NCBI GenBank assembly: GCA_019914945.1
Contig: CM034099.1
Span: forward strand, 1,116,001-1,180,000
Length of the DNA: 64,000 nt
Direction: 5' to 3'
Origin: Typha latifolia
Lineage: Eukaryota > Streptophyta > Magnoliopsida > Poales > Typhaceae
The position numbers and the translations under genes are program-made. Of the stretch, positions 10,938-23,256 are shown in pieces; the stretch's first letter is position 1, and each line of letters begins with the position of its first letter. Below the pieces are notes generated by a model that saw only the letters and a list, made by a program, of their open reading frames with translations, ran no database searches and was not told the origin of the DNA.

Positions 10938-10942
10938 TTCAT
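10922..10942 (-). promoter_or_regulatory. Six-codon uORF overlapping the start codon of the Cys/His-repeat gene
   Basis: Just after the inferred leader-intron acceptor (TTGCAG, AG at 10943-10944) the exon begins ATGAAATGGAA. The first ATG opens a six-codon frame (M-K-W-N-L-R-stop) ending at 10922. The main ATG lies 5 nt downstream in another frame, so the two overlap. This depends on the splice site being used as inferred. Confidence 0.5.
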
Positions 10943-12950
10943 CTGCAAGTGGGAAACAACAGACAAATGGGGTTTGGGAGGTCTAGAAAGAAGAGGGAGG
11001 AATAGTAGGCCCACAGTGTGCACTTTGTCTCCTAGTTATTCATTCTACACCATCATTATTCATTAAGTATGATAGAGTAAATGAAATGGAAATATGCATG
11101 GAAGGTCAGTTTACTATCCCCACCACTAACAAATCCTGATGTATCAGCCCTGTCCATGTCTGTGAGTTTATTAACCTTCTGATCAGAGGATGCTCAATTC
11201 TTGTTGTATAAGATCATTCTTCTAGATAATAACCTTGGGAACCAGCAGTTATAGCTATAAGAGGTAAGAAAGATTGCCAGAGAGCTGTGTAATTTTGATT
11301 GAAGATACTCAAACTTTAATAAAACCTGCAAATTAGGAGAATAAATCAAACAAAAGTAACAAACTCGACCAACCAAACCATATATTGTTTCTCAATTACT
11401 AAATACAAGCTCAAGACTTTTAATTATTAATTTTGTGTCCAACTGTGTGAGAGAATGTTCTAATGGCTAGAAAACAAAAGGTCACGGCACAGTCTCATAT
11501 TACTTATAGTTCATGTGCTTAATCTTGTAACGGTTGCCTAAACCATGTATGTTTGAAACTTTGAATAACTTGTTAAGATACAAAAGAATCACCGTGTATC
11601 ACCAAAGAAGCCTGATTGATATATAAGCACCTTACGAGAAAAGCAATACTTGGTTGTCTAAGATGTAAAGCACTGGACTGTAACCAAAACAAGAAGATCT
11701 TATTTCAATATCATTCAGCATAAAACTTCCATAAAATTAGAGAGAACAAGAACATGTTTGAAATGTATAATAACAAAATCCATATTATAACCCAAGAAAT
11801 GGTGTTGAGAATTTCAAATCCTTCTCTGAGAAGAAGATATTTACGCACTTCATTTACTAATAAACAACACCCACAAAGATTTCAATCATGCATGGTCAGA
11901 TCCAGCATGCTAGCTCTACAAAGATTAACAAGCTCAATCCCTCTTAAAAAAGATAATAGTTCGAACAAGATTGATTTTAATAGACAGTCAAAAAAACCAG
12001 GTTATACAAGTTATACAACAATGCAATATCAGAATCTGCTACTGCGACTTTATCCAAAAATCTAAAAGGAGAAGATGATGTTTTCCCTATGCTATACGAA
12101 GAAATTGAAGATCCCAGAGACCTCAAGAAAAAAGTACTAGTTTAAAATTTAAATCAGTCTCACATCACCCATCCAGACTATTACTTCAGTTGTCTATTTT
12201 GAGATGTATAAAACAATCAACTAAAATATCATCATCTCCAACATCCATTAGAAGGTAGCACAATCTTCTTTATTTCTTTGATAAGAACTCATAGAAGAGG
12301 AGGGTAGAAAAGAAAGTACAAGGTAAAAAACACAGGCAAAAAGAGATTTGAATACATTTCCACCATTTACAACCTTGGTATCGTTCCCCTGTGGAAATAA
12401 CTATTGAATTTCCCCTCCAATAAGCTATAAAAATGAAAAACAATGAAAAATGACAAGAAACATATGTTTCTTTTTTCAGCTCAGTATTCTAAAATCGAAG
12501 ACTACCCTAAGAAAGAAAAAAAGATGAGGAAAAATTTATAAAAAAAAAAAGCAAACCTGATAAAATCCATCGCACCGACTAATTCCACAGCTTCAGAACA
12601 CTCAAACCTCCAACAAATATAAGATCTATACTAACCCACTACGAAAGAAACAGCACGGAGTCGTAGAAAAATCACATCTTGCAAGCAGGGACACCTAATC
12701 ACGACTTATTACCACCAAACTACGAGCCCAATTACGAACAAACACGAACTAAATCTCAATGAAAACTTTTCACCCCAAGAGAACCCCCTAATACTCCATT
12801 TCCTGCTACAACGACCACCAAACTAGAGAGAGATAGAAACAGTACCCGAAAAGGCTTCGCGAGATGGAGAATAAAGCGAAAAGGAAGAGCTCGGAGTTGC
12901 TCTTAGAGCTAGAAATGGCGGAGAGAGGGGAGAGAGACGAGGAAGCGTGG
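10942..12950 (-). other. 5' leader of the Cys/His-repeat gene: noncoding first exon and about 1.9-kb leader intron
   Basis: A purine-rich GC-richer block around 12847-12950 looks like a transcribed leader (minus strand), ending at donor CGG|GTACTG with GT at 12844-12845. The matching acceptor is TTGCAG just before the coding exon (exon resumes at 10942). The intron 10945-12845 contains no coding potential. Leader introns of this size are usual for plant regulatory genes. The upstream end of the transcript is a guess. Confidence 0.5.
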
Positions 12951-13361
12951 GGGGGGCGGGGGGGTGTCCCTTTAACGACGAGATAGATAAAATATTATTT
13001 TTGATAAAACAAATAGAGAGAAGATGATGAGATATTTAAATATTAATTAGCAATAAATAATTATATGGCAGTAGAATAAAGCGAAATATTCGGCGATCAG
13101 TGGGGCTGAGTCGAAAGAGAACGGACGCGAGGGACGGCCCCTGTTTTGCCAGGTAGACGCCACCTGCTCGCCTCGCCGATTCGTGACGCGATAAATCGTT
13201 TCGTGGGACGCAGTCGTAGTCGTGTTCGGACTCATAACTCGGCAACCTCCGACAGTCTTGAGTATAACTCGATTTATCGGATTCGGGTTAACGGTGTTGA
13301 ATTCGGATTTTGGATCTAATTCTCAATCGACAAGCACGGATTGCCAACTTGTTTATAATGT

Positions 13362-13608
13362 GAGGTTTAATTCACTGCAGCCCTAACAAAAAAGCTGAAC
13401 TGATAAGCAGTTCAATATTTTTATCGCTAGATAATTTTTTTCCTAAATTACAAAAAAAACTATGTTTAAAAAAATTATATACATAAAACACTGAACATAT
13501 CAATATTTTCGAATTAGATAAAAATGCTGAACAGTTCAGCATTTTTACCTAGGAAAAAAATACTGATTAATTCAGTGTTTTTGTTAGGACTACACTGAAT
13601 TAGACCTC
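13362..13608. mobile_element. MITE-like element with about 30-bp terminal inverted repeats
   Basis: The left end reads GAGGTTTAATTCACTGCAG then CCCTAACAAAAA. The right end, reverse-complemented, reads GAGGTCTAATTCAGTGTAG then TCCTAACAAAAA, about 85% identical over 31 bases. A subterminal motif (CTGAACTG / CTGAATTA, and GCTGAACAGTTCAGC in the interior) is repeated in inverted form, so most of the 247 bp could fold on itself. No ORF. The flanks read ATAATGT and ATTAAG, with no clean target duplication. Size and structure fit a non-autonomous DNA transposon; the superfamily is not assigned. Confidence 0.7.
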
Positions 13609-13854
13609 ATTAAGTAAATAAATTTAAGGGTAGTATATTCTGGTAAAAAAATTTTGGACTGAACTAGTTTGGTCAAAAACTCATAAATTTAGACAAGTTC
13701 ATAAGCATTGAATCCCATCTCACAAAAGAATCCTTTATTTTTCTTTTATTAAAAATATTGATTAGTAGTTAACCATTAATGCTAGATTATTTTTGTCTTA
13801 ATTTTATATTAGTTTAGGATTTAGGGAATAAGCCCTGAGGATAGGATAAGGTTA

Positions 13855-13888
13855 TTCCAGCCCTTTTTATTAACAAAAAGGGCTGGAA
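13855..13888. repeat. Perfect 14-bp hairpin
   Basis: TTCCAGCCCTTTTT, a six-base loop ATTAAC, then AAAAAGGGCTGGAA: a perfect inverted repeat. Imperfect GGAATAAG and GGAATAAA copies flank it. It could be the core of another short inverted-repeat element. Confidence 0.85.
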
Positions 13889-15342
13889 ATAGACACGAAT
13901 ATTAAGGAATAAATTTAATAAAGCTCATTAAAAAAGACAAAAGGATCATAATTGTATATAAGAAATGCCTTATCTAGGGATAAGAACTAGCATTTTTATA
14001 AGAGCAGGGAAAACGACAGAATCAATATTAGCATCATATGAGTGAGAAATACTAAGATGACCCACAAGGAATCTAGGGAAGGTCTTTGACTTTATGGATA
14101 GAATAAAAGGAGACATGGAACTAATAATAATAATAATAGAAAATTTTCCTGGTTTCATAATAAGCTCCCAGTCATTACATGTCATTTCCAGCACAACTTG
14201 GACGTGGGAAAAGGAAAGAAGCTATTTCATAACAGGTAGATAATGCTCTTGCTTACGAGAAAGAAAGTGGTAAAAGTAACATAGAATGCATTATCTTCGT
14301 ATCAATAAATTTTTTTTTAATCGTTTACATGGAGTTTTAGTTTGGATTGTTATTGGAGTCAAATACTTCTATACATGCTTATGATGGAGATTTATTCTGG
14401 TATCAAATGAAGGTGGAAACTTCTGGTTCCCTAACCTTTCGAATTGGTCATAAGCCATTGTCCTCCCATTGACTTTGTGAATTTCGTAGCATGTTGATAT
14501 GTTATATAATCGTATGAAGGAAATGATTATAAAACAATTGACGATTGATAGATAACTGTGTTATTGACGTTGCCAGCAGAGTTCTTGAGCTGCAAAGGAG
14601 AGCTCTTTCAAGTGCAAATATGTTTCACTTCCAAATCTGTGTACTTTTCGTGTGATATATCTACATAAAAGATAACACACGAGTGAAAGGGAAGCATAAG
14701 AAAGAAGAACAAGAAGATAACGAATTTGATTCTGTGCAATATCACCCCGAGAAAAGTTGAACCAAAGTTTGGATCCAAACCACCTCGGTTTGAAGATTCC
14801 AGTTTCAACTTGCACTACTATATACATAAAATTGTAGCTAGCATCATGCTCTGCATCTGCATCTGCATCTGCATTAGATTTATTCAAATGGTAGTTGTGA
14901 GGTGTCGGATCTCTACGAAAGAAAATAACAATCCATTTACTACAAGAAAGAAACCAGGCTGAGCAACTAAAATATTGCTTACGCAACTTAATGGGTATTT
15001 AATATCAAGTACTCAAATATTCCGACTCGAAAAGTAAATTAATCTTAGTCATAAAATAGAAGAATATACAAATCAGATCTGACATGTTATGCTTAGCTAA
15101 CAACAGATTTTTCCTGCTTGGAAAGCATTTGCTGAATAGCATTTACAGGCGAAATCCACTTCCAGTTGGATTTCATGAAGCGATACTGATGGAAGCTATT
15201 CACAACGCGTAGGTGAGGTCAACCAGGAAAAAAAAATCTCTTTCTGTTGTCCAAAATAAGTTTCTGCTTTTATTTGAGGTTGCCTGTATTATGTACAAGT
15301 TCTAAGTCCTTTGCTCTGCTGATCTTCAACCTTTTGTCGGTA

Positions 15343-18300
15343 TTACTTCCACCTTTTTGCGTTCTTCAATCCCTTTGATTTTGCCTTCGCTTGTTGGAAA
15401 GCCATCATTTTCTGTTTCTTTCTGGCTTCTCTCTCCTCCTGTGTAGTAGTCAAAGTCAAAGACCCAGAACGGGAAAAGGAAATCAAATGAAAGCAAGACA
15501 GCAAATCAAGAACTGCTATCTCAGTTGGCTTGAATGTACAACAATGTGGTATTAAATCACCTTCGACATCTTAGATTTTGCCTTCACTTTGGGGCTTTTC
15601 TCCTCGAGCTCGGCCTCGCGCTCCAGCTCTCTTTCTCTGGCCTCAAGATTCTTTTCCAGATAATACTGTTAAGATAATCAAGAACCCTTTAATTTTGGAC
15701 AGTAACTTCAATTAATTAATGTAGATGCTGGCTGAAGCACGAAATGCTATATACGGATGTTAGATGCATCTTGAAAGGAAATAAAACCATAATAAAATGT
15801 CTATGCTTAAAATGAACCACGAAAACCTGGAATCCGGCTACTGGAATTTGTATGTGGTATTCAATTCAATACGGTTTAATGTTATCAACCACTGGTCATC
15901 AGATCTAGTAATAATTTTGTTGCTTAAAATCATGTTGCAGAATATCATTTGTAGATGGAGCACAATCATAGACGTAAAGAACCATAAAGAATCAATTTAA
16001 TGAAAACATTGTGTATCCAAGCTACACTACTGAGTAATTAATTATCAAAAGTGATTGCCAATTTTTTTTCCTTTTCTACTTCAAGGAAGGTCCATTTGTC
16101 GTACATTTCATCTAATAGATATGACTGAGAAAATTTAGAACCTTTTAAATCCAAACTTTAAACCGTGATTCACATAATTATATTTGCCAGTAGAACATCA
16201 GCCAAATGGAGAAGCTTACATTGTAATCGCCTGCATAGTCTTGTAAGGTTTTCTCTTTCACCTCCACCACTCTATTAACAATTTGCTTAATGAAATAACG
16301 GTCATGGGAAACAGTAACAACAGCCCCCTTGTACTCTGCTATAGCCTCCTGTTGAACATGACAAAATTTTCAAGAACACAAATTTCAGCTTGTGTTAACA
16401 ATAAAAAGAATATAAGGACATGATAGTTGACAATTGACAGATAGAAGTGGTATCTTACCTCGAGCATCTCTTTTGATGGAATATCCAAATGGTTGGTTGG
16501 TTCATCCAAGACCAACAAAGTAGATGGCTTCACCATGAACTTGCAAAAAGCAAGTCGTGCCTGCAGAAGAAATATTAGCTCAAGTTACAATGTCATCTAT
16601 GACAAATCTACACACAAACTAGGATGCAGGAAATGCACTCACTACAGTGGTTTGTGTAATCAATTCATCGATTATTTAATTCTAATGCTATAATCAACCT
16701 GAGCAAATGAGGAGAAACATCTATTTAACTACATACTATGTTATTTAGGTTAACCAGCATGCCATTTAGGTTACCTAATAAGGGCAAAAGTCCACCAAAG
16801 TAGATGAATAACAACTTCGGCAGACCCATAGACTCCGATTTCTATTTTTCAATTCAAAACTTGCCTTACTCATAGACGCCGAAGTAGAATCTCGTAGGTC
16901 ATAGAATCAACTAGAATTATCAAGTAGCTGACAGAAGACAGCTATTGATATTATCTATTCAGACCAATAGAGTACGATCAGAATACATAATGCTCTCCAG
17001 CACTAATTTCTTACCTTCTCTCCCCCACTTAAAAGTGAAACTTTTCTATCTAGCATGTCAGCCTTGAAGTTACAGCGACCAAGAAGACCTTTAATGTCAT
17101 CAATTCTCCAGTCCTCCGCAGCTTCTTCAACTGTCTCTAGCACAGTTTTCTCCAAATCAAGTGCCTCTGCCTGCAACGAATTGCAGTAATCAGTTCATAT
17201 CTTCTTAAAATTTGAAAACATTTGGGGCAACGTTATATTACGGTTCAAATTGTAACAAACAAACAACAATAGGATCTGACTGTATTCAACTATATGGAAT
17301 TGCAAGGGCAAAGAACTATTTAAACAGAAATGTTCATTCTTCTGCTTATTGTAGGTTCACAAGATAATAGAAAACATCACAATAGCTAGAAACAATGAGC
17401 TGCATACAGCTTTAAAATAAGTGAAATATCATTGCAAAACACAAAGATTGGACTGAAGCAAAGTTACTATACCTGGTTCTGCTCAAAATAGTTTGGCAAA
17501 ACATTATGCTCCCCAAGAGACACTTCACCTCCCCGTGGCTTCTCCAAACCCATAATAAGTTTAAGCAATGTACTTTTTCCACATCCATTTGGACCAATAA
17601 TGGCTATCTTCTCACCTCTCTCAACGAGAAGATTTGTTTTCTTAAACAAGACCTGGCAGCATATTACAAAGACATGGATTAAAAAATAAATTCTCTTGAG
17701 AAGCAACCAACATGTGCCCTTTTTATAAGAATCATATATAAGAAAACGTACATTCACCAAATAAAAAGATATACTGACCTCATCTCCATATCCAAATTCA
17801 AGATTCTTCAACATTAGTACAGTTCTCCCACTTCTTCCACGCTCAGGAAATCTGATCTTTAATTGTTTCCTTTGGAATGGTTTTTCAACTTGTCCTTCTT
17901 CTTGAAGTTTCTCCAATTTCTGAAATTTGAAATAAGATAGTAATTAAAACCAATAGAAATATTAGTGATGAAGAATTCAGTTTAGAATAACAATTTACAG
18001 GTATCATATTGCCTTACAGACTTTGCATCCAACTAATGCGATAACGTTATATACACTTATACCACCATCACCTATCTATGACTAACAGAGGCTATGAAGC
18101 ACAGTCCTGAAGCTGATAATATGCTACCCAATCAGGATCAATTATATTAACCTTGAGAACTATTTGTTATAAAGATTATAGACACCTCTAGTTTAATGGG
18201 TCCAAAGTCCAAACCAAACAAAAATAAAGAAACATGTTCATGAGAATTTATGAGCATTCTGACATTTAAAATCAAATACATTTAACAAACTACTATACTT

Positions 18301-20049
18301 AAAATATGCATGTTGAAAGGCAATTTCCTGCTCGTGTTAGAACAATAAGGTGGTGAGCTAATATTGACAAAATAACTGCTCATGGTAGAACAGCTATTGT
18401 AGCAAGGACCGAATCTTTCTGGTTTCAAATAATACAATCATCAGATTTACCTTTTCCTCACTAGAGGCACGGCCAGAATTCACTCCAGCACCCAATCTGT
18501 TTATTAGATCCTTTGTGTGTTCAATCTCCTTCTGCTGCTTTTCCCATGCAGCATATTGGGCTTCTACCCATTCTGCTTTTCCAAGCATATACTGAGAATA
18601 GTTCCCCATAAATGTCCTGGATACTCCCATATCTGTTTCTACAATTTTGGTGCAAAGTTGATCAAGAAATGCTCTGTCATGAGATATAATGACCATTGGG
18701 ACATCTTGCTTATTAAGATAGCCTTCTAGCCACTCAATCGTATCTAAATCAAGATGATTTGTTGGTTCATCAAGAAGCAGCAAATCAGGATCCTGCAAAA
18801 GTACCATAGTTTCATTGTATCAGTTTCTGTAAGGTGGAGGATAGATATAAAAGATAAGACAATAGTAGAGCTTTAAGAAATTGAATCTTCCAGTTCCAAA
18901 ATATTAATGAGAATGAAATTGCTGATAAGTATATATGATAGGGCAATAGTTCAGTAGCATGATCAACTTATTTTACTTGATCTTATATGCAACCTTCTCC
19001 ACCTTATAAGACCTTCCCTTTGTGCATATATAGAATACAATAAACAGTAAGCTGTATTCGTGTACTTGCAATTGTCAATCGCATGATACACAAATAAATG
19101 CGCTCTTAAGAAGTAGTAAATTAGATCTATTTCCATCCATCTTGAATCCAATAGAACTCCAAAAGAAACTATAATATACCTGAAGTAGAATTTTCCCAAG
19201 AGACATCCTCATCTGCCACCCACTGCTGAAAGATGCCACTAACCTATCAGAGTCCTCCAGTGAGAACCCAAGCTCTGGCATCAACTTACTAATCTTCACA
19301 TCCACCACATCAAGATCCACATCCTGTGCCCGTCTTTGGAGCAAGTCGAGCTCATCTAGCAACCTTCCCATGAGCTCTAAATCCTCCACCGAGCTTTCCA
19401 GGGCCTTCTGCACCTTCTCCAACCTTTCTGCGATTTCCATTTCCTCCTTGAACGCACTCAAGAACTCCTCTTTCACTGTCCTGCTCGGGCAAACCTCGAA
19501 TTCCTGGCTCAAAAACGAGATCTTCATATTCTCCTTCGCTTTCACCACGTTCCCTGAATCAGGTTCTTCCAGTCCGGCAATTATTCTTAACTGGGTGGTC
19601 TTCCCTGCACCATTAACTCCTACTAACCCGACCTTCTCACCTTTCTTCACCGCCCAGCTCACGTCCTTCAGCAAGGTCACACCTTTGAAACTTTTACTAA
19701 TGTTTTCTAACCTAATTCCCGAAGAAACGCTGGAAGCGCCGGTGTTCGACTTCTTCTTCCCCGGCTTCTTCGACGATTCATCTGCCGAGCTCTTTGAGAA
19801 GAGGGATTCGATGTCCGCAGCAGCCTCCGTCTCCGCTTCAGCCGCTTCGACCGCAACCCTCGCCGAAACCCGATAGTTTCTACCACTAGATAGGGTAAAG
19901 TTCGTCCTTTTACCTAAAGAAGCACGAACTCGACGGCGATGCGGTAGCGGTAGAGAAACCGAGAAGGAATGGAATTGTGGACGAAGAGATGACCCGGAGA
20001 GAAATCCCGACCGAAGGTTCATACTTTGGAGTTTGTTGGAGAGATCCAT
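15343..20049 (-). CDS. ABCF5: ABC transporter F family member 5-like (GCN20-type, soluble, two ABC domains)
   Basis: Nine exons, all phase 0: 20049-19180, 18792-18451, 17919-17779, 17652-17473, 17170-17015, 16560-16459, 16348-16220, 15665-15561 and 15438-15343, predicting 706 residues. The start [14 protein letters not shown] matches the family start; the longer open frame upstream is not used. The Ser/Arg-rich first ~75 residues look like a plastid transit peptide. NBD1 has Walker [10 protein letters not shown] (144-152) and Walker [16 protein letters not shown]2 has GPNGCGKST (471-479), LSGGEK (558-563) and [12 protein letters not shown]. There are no membrane segments; ABCF proteins act on ribosomes or translation rather than as transporters. 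The C-terminus is a charged coiled-coil-like tail ending GLKNAKRWK. One oddity: the NBD1 signature reads FSSGWQ, not FSGGWQ. Confidence 0.93.
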
Positions 20050-21556
20050 CGCCGATTGGTGACCGGAGTGGAGAATCGTGCAAAAGAAATCGATAAAATT
20101 TGAGAAATTTCCAGTGATCGAATGGTGTATAAAATGGATCGGAGGGCTAGGGTTTCGAAGAGATAAAGAGTAGCGATTTGCGAGGGAGGGAGTTGGCCGC
20201 GAGTTCTCAGTAGAGAACGAGGGAGAGGCCACGCAGCAACTCCCAACGCGAGGGCGGAAACTTTAGGCAGGCTTTACTGTTTATAGAAATTAAAATGAGA
20301 AAATATGTGTTTCCTTAAAATGTAATTAATCGGATTATCCCCCCTGTATCCCGAACTATTTACAAGACAACCTTCCTAATCGTACAAGATTGAGGGATGG
20401 CATTTTGGTTATTCTTAGTAATATGACGGGTTAAAATGGTATTTGGATTTTCTGGTTATTTCTAAAAGGGGACAAAATGAGGGCCGCTTAGGAGGGAAAG
20501 ATAACGTGGATACTGGATAGCGAACCTGAGGGCTTGTGGCGCCCAAAGAGTCGTGTGATGATTGTGGACCACTAGACATCTCCCACGTGTAATCTTCGAC
20601 AAATCTCCGTGGGCTTTCTCCATCCACAAATCCAAGACCACTAGACCAGTTTGTGGGTTCGGAATCTTCGGATCATAAGCAGTGCCATTTCGGATCTGAT
20701 AAAGCTATCTAATACCCAACTCCAGTGCGGATTGGATCGGATCGAGGTTGGATTTTCAAATTGAATCACTCGAGACGAGTAGCATCACAAGCCTCACAGG
20801 AGAGAAAAAGAGAGGGAGGAAAAAAAAATTAATATACAATAAAAAAGTCGGGAGAAATATTCTTTGCCTTTTGTTTTTAAGCACCTTTGGGCCTATACCT
20901 ACCACGAAAAAGTATAATAAATAAACATTGGGAATATTATGGTACATACGTAGAAATTTAATTCTAGAGGAAGAAAGAATCTTCCTCGCGTACTTAGTTT
21001 CATGGATAAGGACGTCAGGTTGAATATTTCACGCAATTACATCAGCGATTTTTATTAACAGAAATATAGGCTCTTGGGTTATTTGAAATTTTTGAATATT
21101 GTAATGTCATGTAGGGACTAGAGAATAATGCTTAAGAGTTCAAATGAATCATGATAAATCTAAATTATGGACAGTAAAAGGTACACTAAATATTAAATCT
21201 AATATCTTCTTAAAAGATTTAATGTGAGGGAAGTAATGTAAACCTGGGGCAAAAAAAGGAAGGTGCCCCCCATCCCCAGTTACCCAGTAGCCAACAGCCC
21301 ACTTTACTGGGGCTGGCACAATAACCAAGCCGCGGTTTGGGTCCAATAAGAAGCTACTCACGTACAGCTGTTCATCTATCTAACTTAATTTACTAATTAA
21401 TGCACCTCACCTAATCTAAATCCTAACGCAATTATCATCTCCTCTCCACTTCCTAGAAAGTGAGGTTTATTACAACTACTAAATACCTCCGAGTATAAGT
21501 ACACGAAATCATAGCCGAGAAGGAGGAGGAGAGAAGGTTTTTGAGAGAAGGAAACC
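20050..21556. other. Divergent intergenic region between ABCF5-like and NOI genes
   Basis: About 1.5 kb with no coding potential beyond chance ORFs. 20050-20270 is GC-richer and likely the ABCF5 leader and promoter. The stretch before 21556 (purine-rich GAGAAGGAGGAGGAG) is probably the NOI-gene leader. Confidence 0.5.
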
Positions 21557-22592
21557 ATGGAGAACAACAAAGAGGTAGGGCTTAAAATTAGTTTTCCTCC
21601 TCCTTTTTTTTTTATTTCTTCTATTGCGGTTTAAATGGACGGGGGTGATGGATTCGTACAGGGGAAGGGATGGATGTCGGTGCCGGCGTTCGGGGACTGG
21701 GACATGAAGAACGGGGTGCCGGATTACTCGATGGATTTCTCCAAGATTCGTGAGAAGAAGAAGCAGAGCAAGATGGAGCTCACCAACCGGGCGAGCATCG
21801 GGAACGAGGACGAGCTCGTGAACCGGAACGGCGGGGACCCCGACCACGTGGATCACCGGAGCTCTGGCGATGCGGCCGATCACCGCCGTCCGCTCCATCG
21901 CGACCACTCGCCCACAGTGAGTTCTCGGACCACCCCCCACCGCTTCCCCCCCCTTTCGTCTATTTGGTAGTTTTTCTTCTTGATTTTGTTGGTGGGAAAA
22001 AGAAAAGGAATTAACTCATTTAGCTTCCACCAAAATCATTCTACTCTCTAATTTTTCGTGACATTGTTGAGAGATCAAAGAAAACTTATTGAAATTAGAA
22101 AGAAAAATAGTCACAACTTCGGAAAAGTATTATCCAATAAACGCGTTTCCCAAGTGGTGGTGGCCTGGGTTGGCAGAGATCACTGCGCTTGTCGTATACT
22201 AAGACCCAGTTTGACAGCCTAATGGAGCCAAACTGTTGCTTAGCTGGAATGCGACATAATGATGCATGTTAGTCTCTATTCGTATCCATATAAATTAAGC
22301 TAATTAATTAGACTTAGACGTAGCTGGTAGATTCTAAGCAGGTGGTATCTGATCTATCGGAGGTTGTCATATTCTTTTATATTTACTTACTTGTAGTTGT
22401 CTTATTCTAAACAGTTGGAGATCAAATATTAAATTGGTTGGTTTCATAGGAAAAAGGGAGTAGCAGACATAGTATAGAGGTAAAGTTAATATTTGGAATG
22501 CTGACGCTGACGCTTTCTTGTGGGTCTCTGTTTGGTTGATGCAGGGAAGGAAGAAATTTATGAGCTACTTCCAATGTTGTATAGGAGCGTAA
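21557..22592 (+). CDS. NOI/RIN4-like small membrane-associated protein
   Basis: Three exons: 21557-21574 (MENNKE), 21662-21916 and 22545-22592, all phase 0, giving 106 residues. The tiny first exon is supported by a good ATG context (ACCATGG) and donor GAG|GTAGGG. The NOI core GWMSVPAFGDWD...PDYSMDFSKIREKKK is clear; VPxFGxW is also the site cut by the bacterial protease AvrRpt2 in RIN4. The C-terminus FMSYFQCCIGA carries adjacent Cys102-Cys103, the position palmitoylated in RIN4-family proteins for plasma-membrane attachment. NOI proteins act in immune signalling and exocytosis. Only one NOI domain is present, so this is a short NOI protein rather than full RIN4. Confidence 0.88.
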
Positions 22593-23256
22593 GGGGTGAG
22601 AAATTCATCATAAAACTCTTGTAGGAATTGTTTTGGTCTTCTTGTACTTTGGACGATTAGTAATGAGGAGGAATTTGTGTACACTTATTTTTCTGCGTTA
22701 TTTATTGGTTCTTATGGTTGTTGTTGTGTGCCACTTTCGTTCTGAAACGTGTGGGCCCAGTTCTCTCATGGTAGAGCTCATCTGGTTATTATGGAAAGTC
22801 ACTGTAGTTATGCAGCTTAACAACATTTCCCAGGTGTAAACTTTATTTCAGAGTGAGATGCATCAAATATAACTTAAATGGGCATTACATTTTAAAGTTG
22901 GGAATGAGAGAGGCAGCAATGAAGAGTCGTGATTCTTGAATCAATAAATCTACCCTCCTACAGAAAAGGAAAAATAGTGGCAGTCGCTTTTAATGGAAGA
23001 AAATTACAAGTACATAGCTCAGAGTTGCCTCTATAAATTATACAAGAACTATGGCCTTATCTAGCGAAAGCCAGAGTTTATACAAAGACAAGCAGATGTT
23101 GACGTGAGCCAGAAATATAAGTCCAGTACAAAGTTTAAGTGCAAAATTTCTACTTGCAAACCAACTCAGAAATCATTCATTTTCTCTGTGCTCCACTACT
23201 CAGCTCACCAGTTGAGAGAAAACTCTGGAAAATTTTAGCACGTCTAGCAACTCTGA
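22593..23256. other. Convergent 3' flanks of NOI and DRG genes
   Basis: No gene. The region holds the NOI 3' UTR (GT-rich, up to about 22860) and the DRG 3' UTR on the other strand. The short ORFs have no recognisable content. Confidence 0.6.

Larger units (their letters stand above)
12951..15342. other. Intergenic region with two inverted-repeat structures
   Basis: Contains the promoter side of the Cys/His-repeat gene, a MITE-like element (about 13362-13608), a perfect hairpin (13855-13888), a short (GCATCT)3-4 tract near 14850-14873, and 3' flank of the ABCF gene. The 141-codon minus-strand ORF at 14561-14986 has no family resemblance and is probably chance. Confidence 0.55.

Noticed and set aside
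14561..14986. 141-codon minus-strand ORF
   Set aside because: No recognisable family; it contains a low-complexity DADADADA stretch from a hexanucleotide repeat; composition like spacer.
17448..17468. TTGGACTGAAGCAAAG resembling miR319
   Set aside because: It lies in an ABCF5 intron, lacks the 3' half of the mature sequence and has no complementary arm nearby.
20050..20232. 61-residue N-terminal extension of the ABCF5-like protein
   Set aside because: The open frame continues upstream, but the family start corresponds to [14 protein letters not shown] at 20049; the extension looks like leader sequence.
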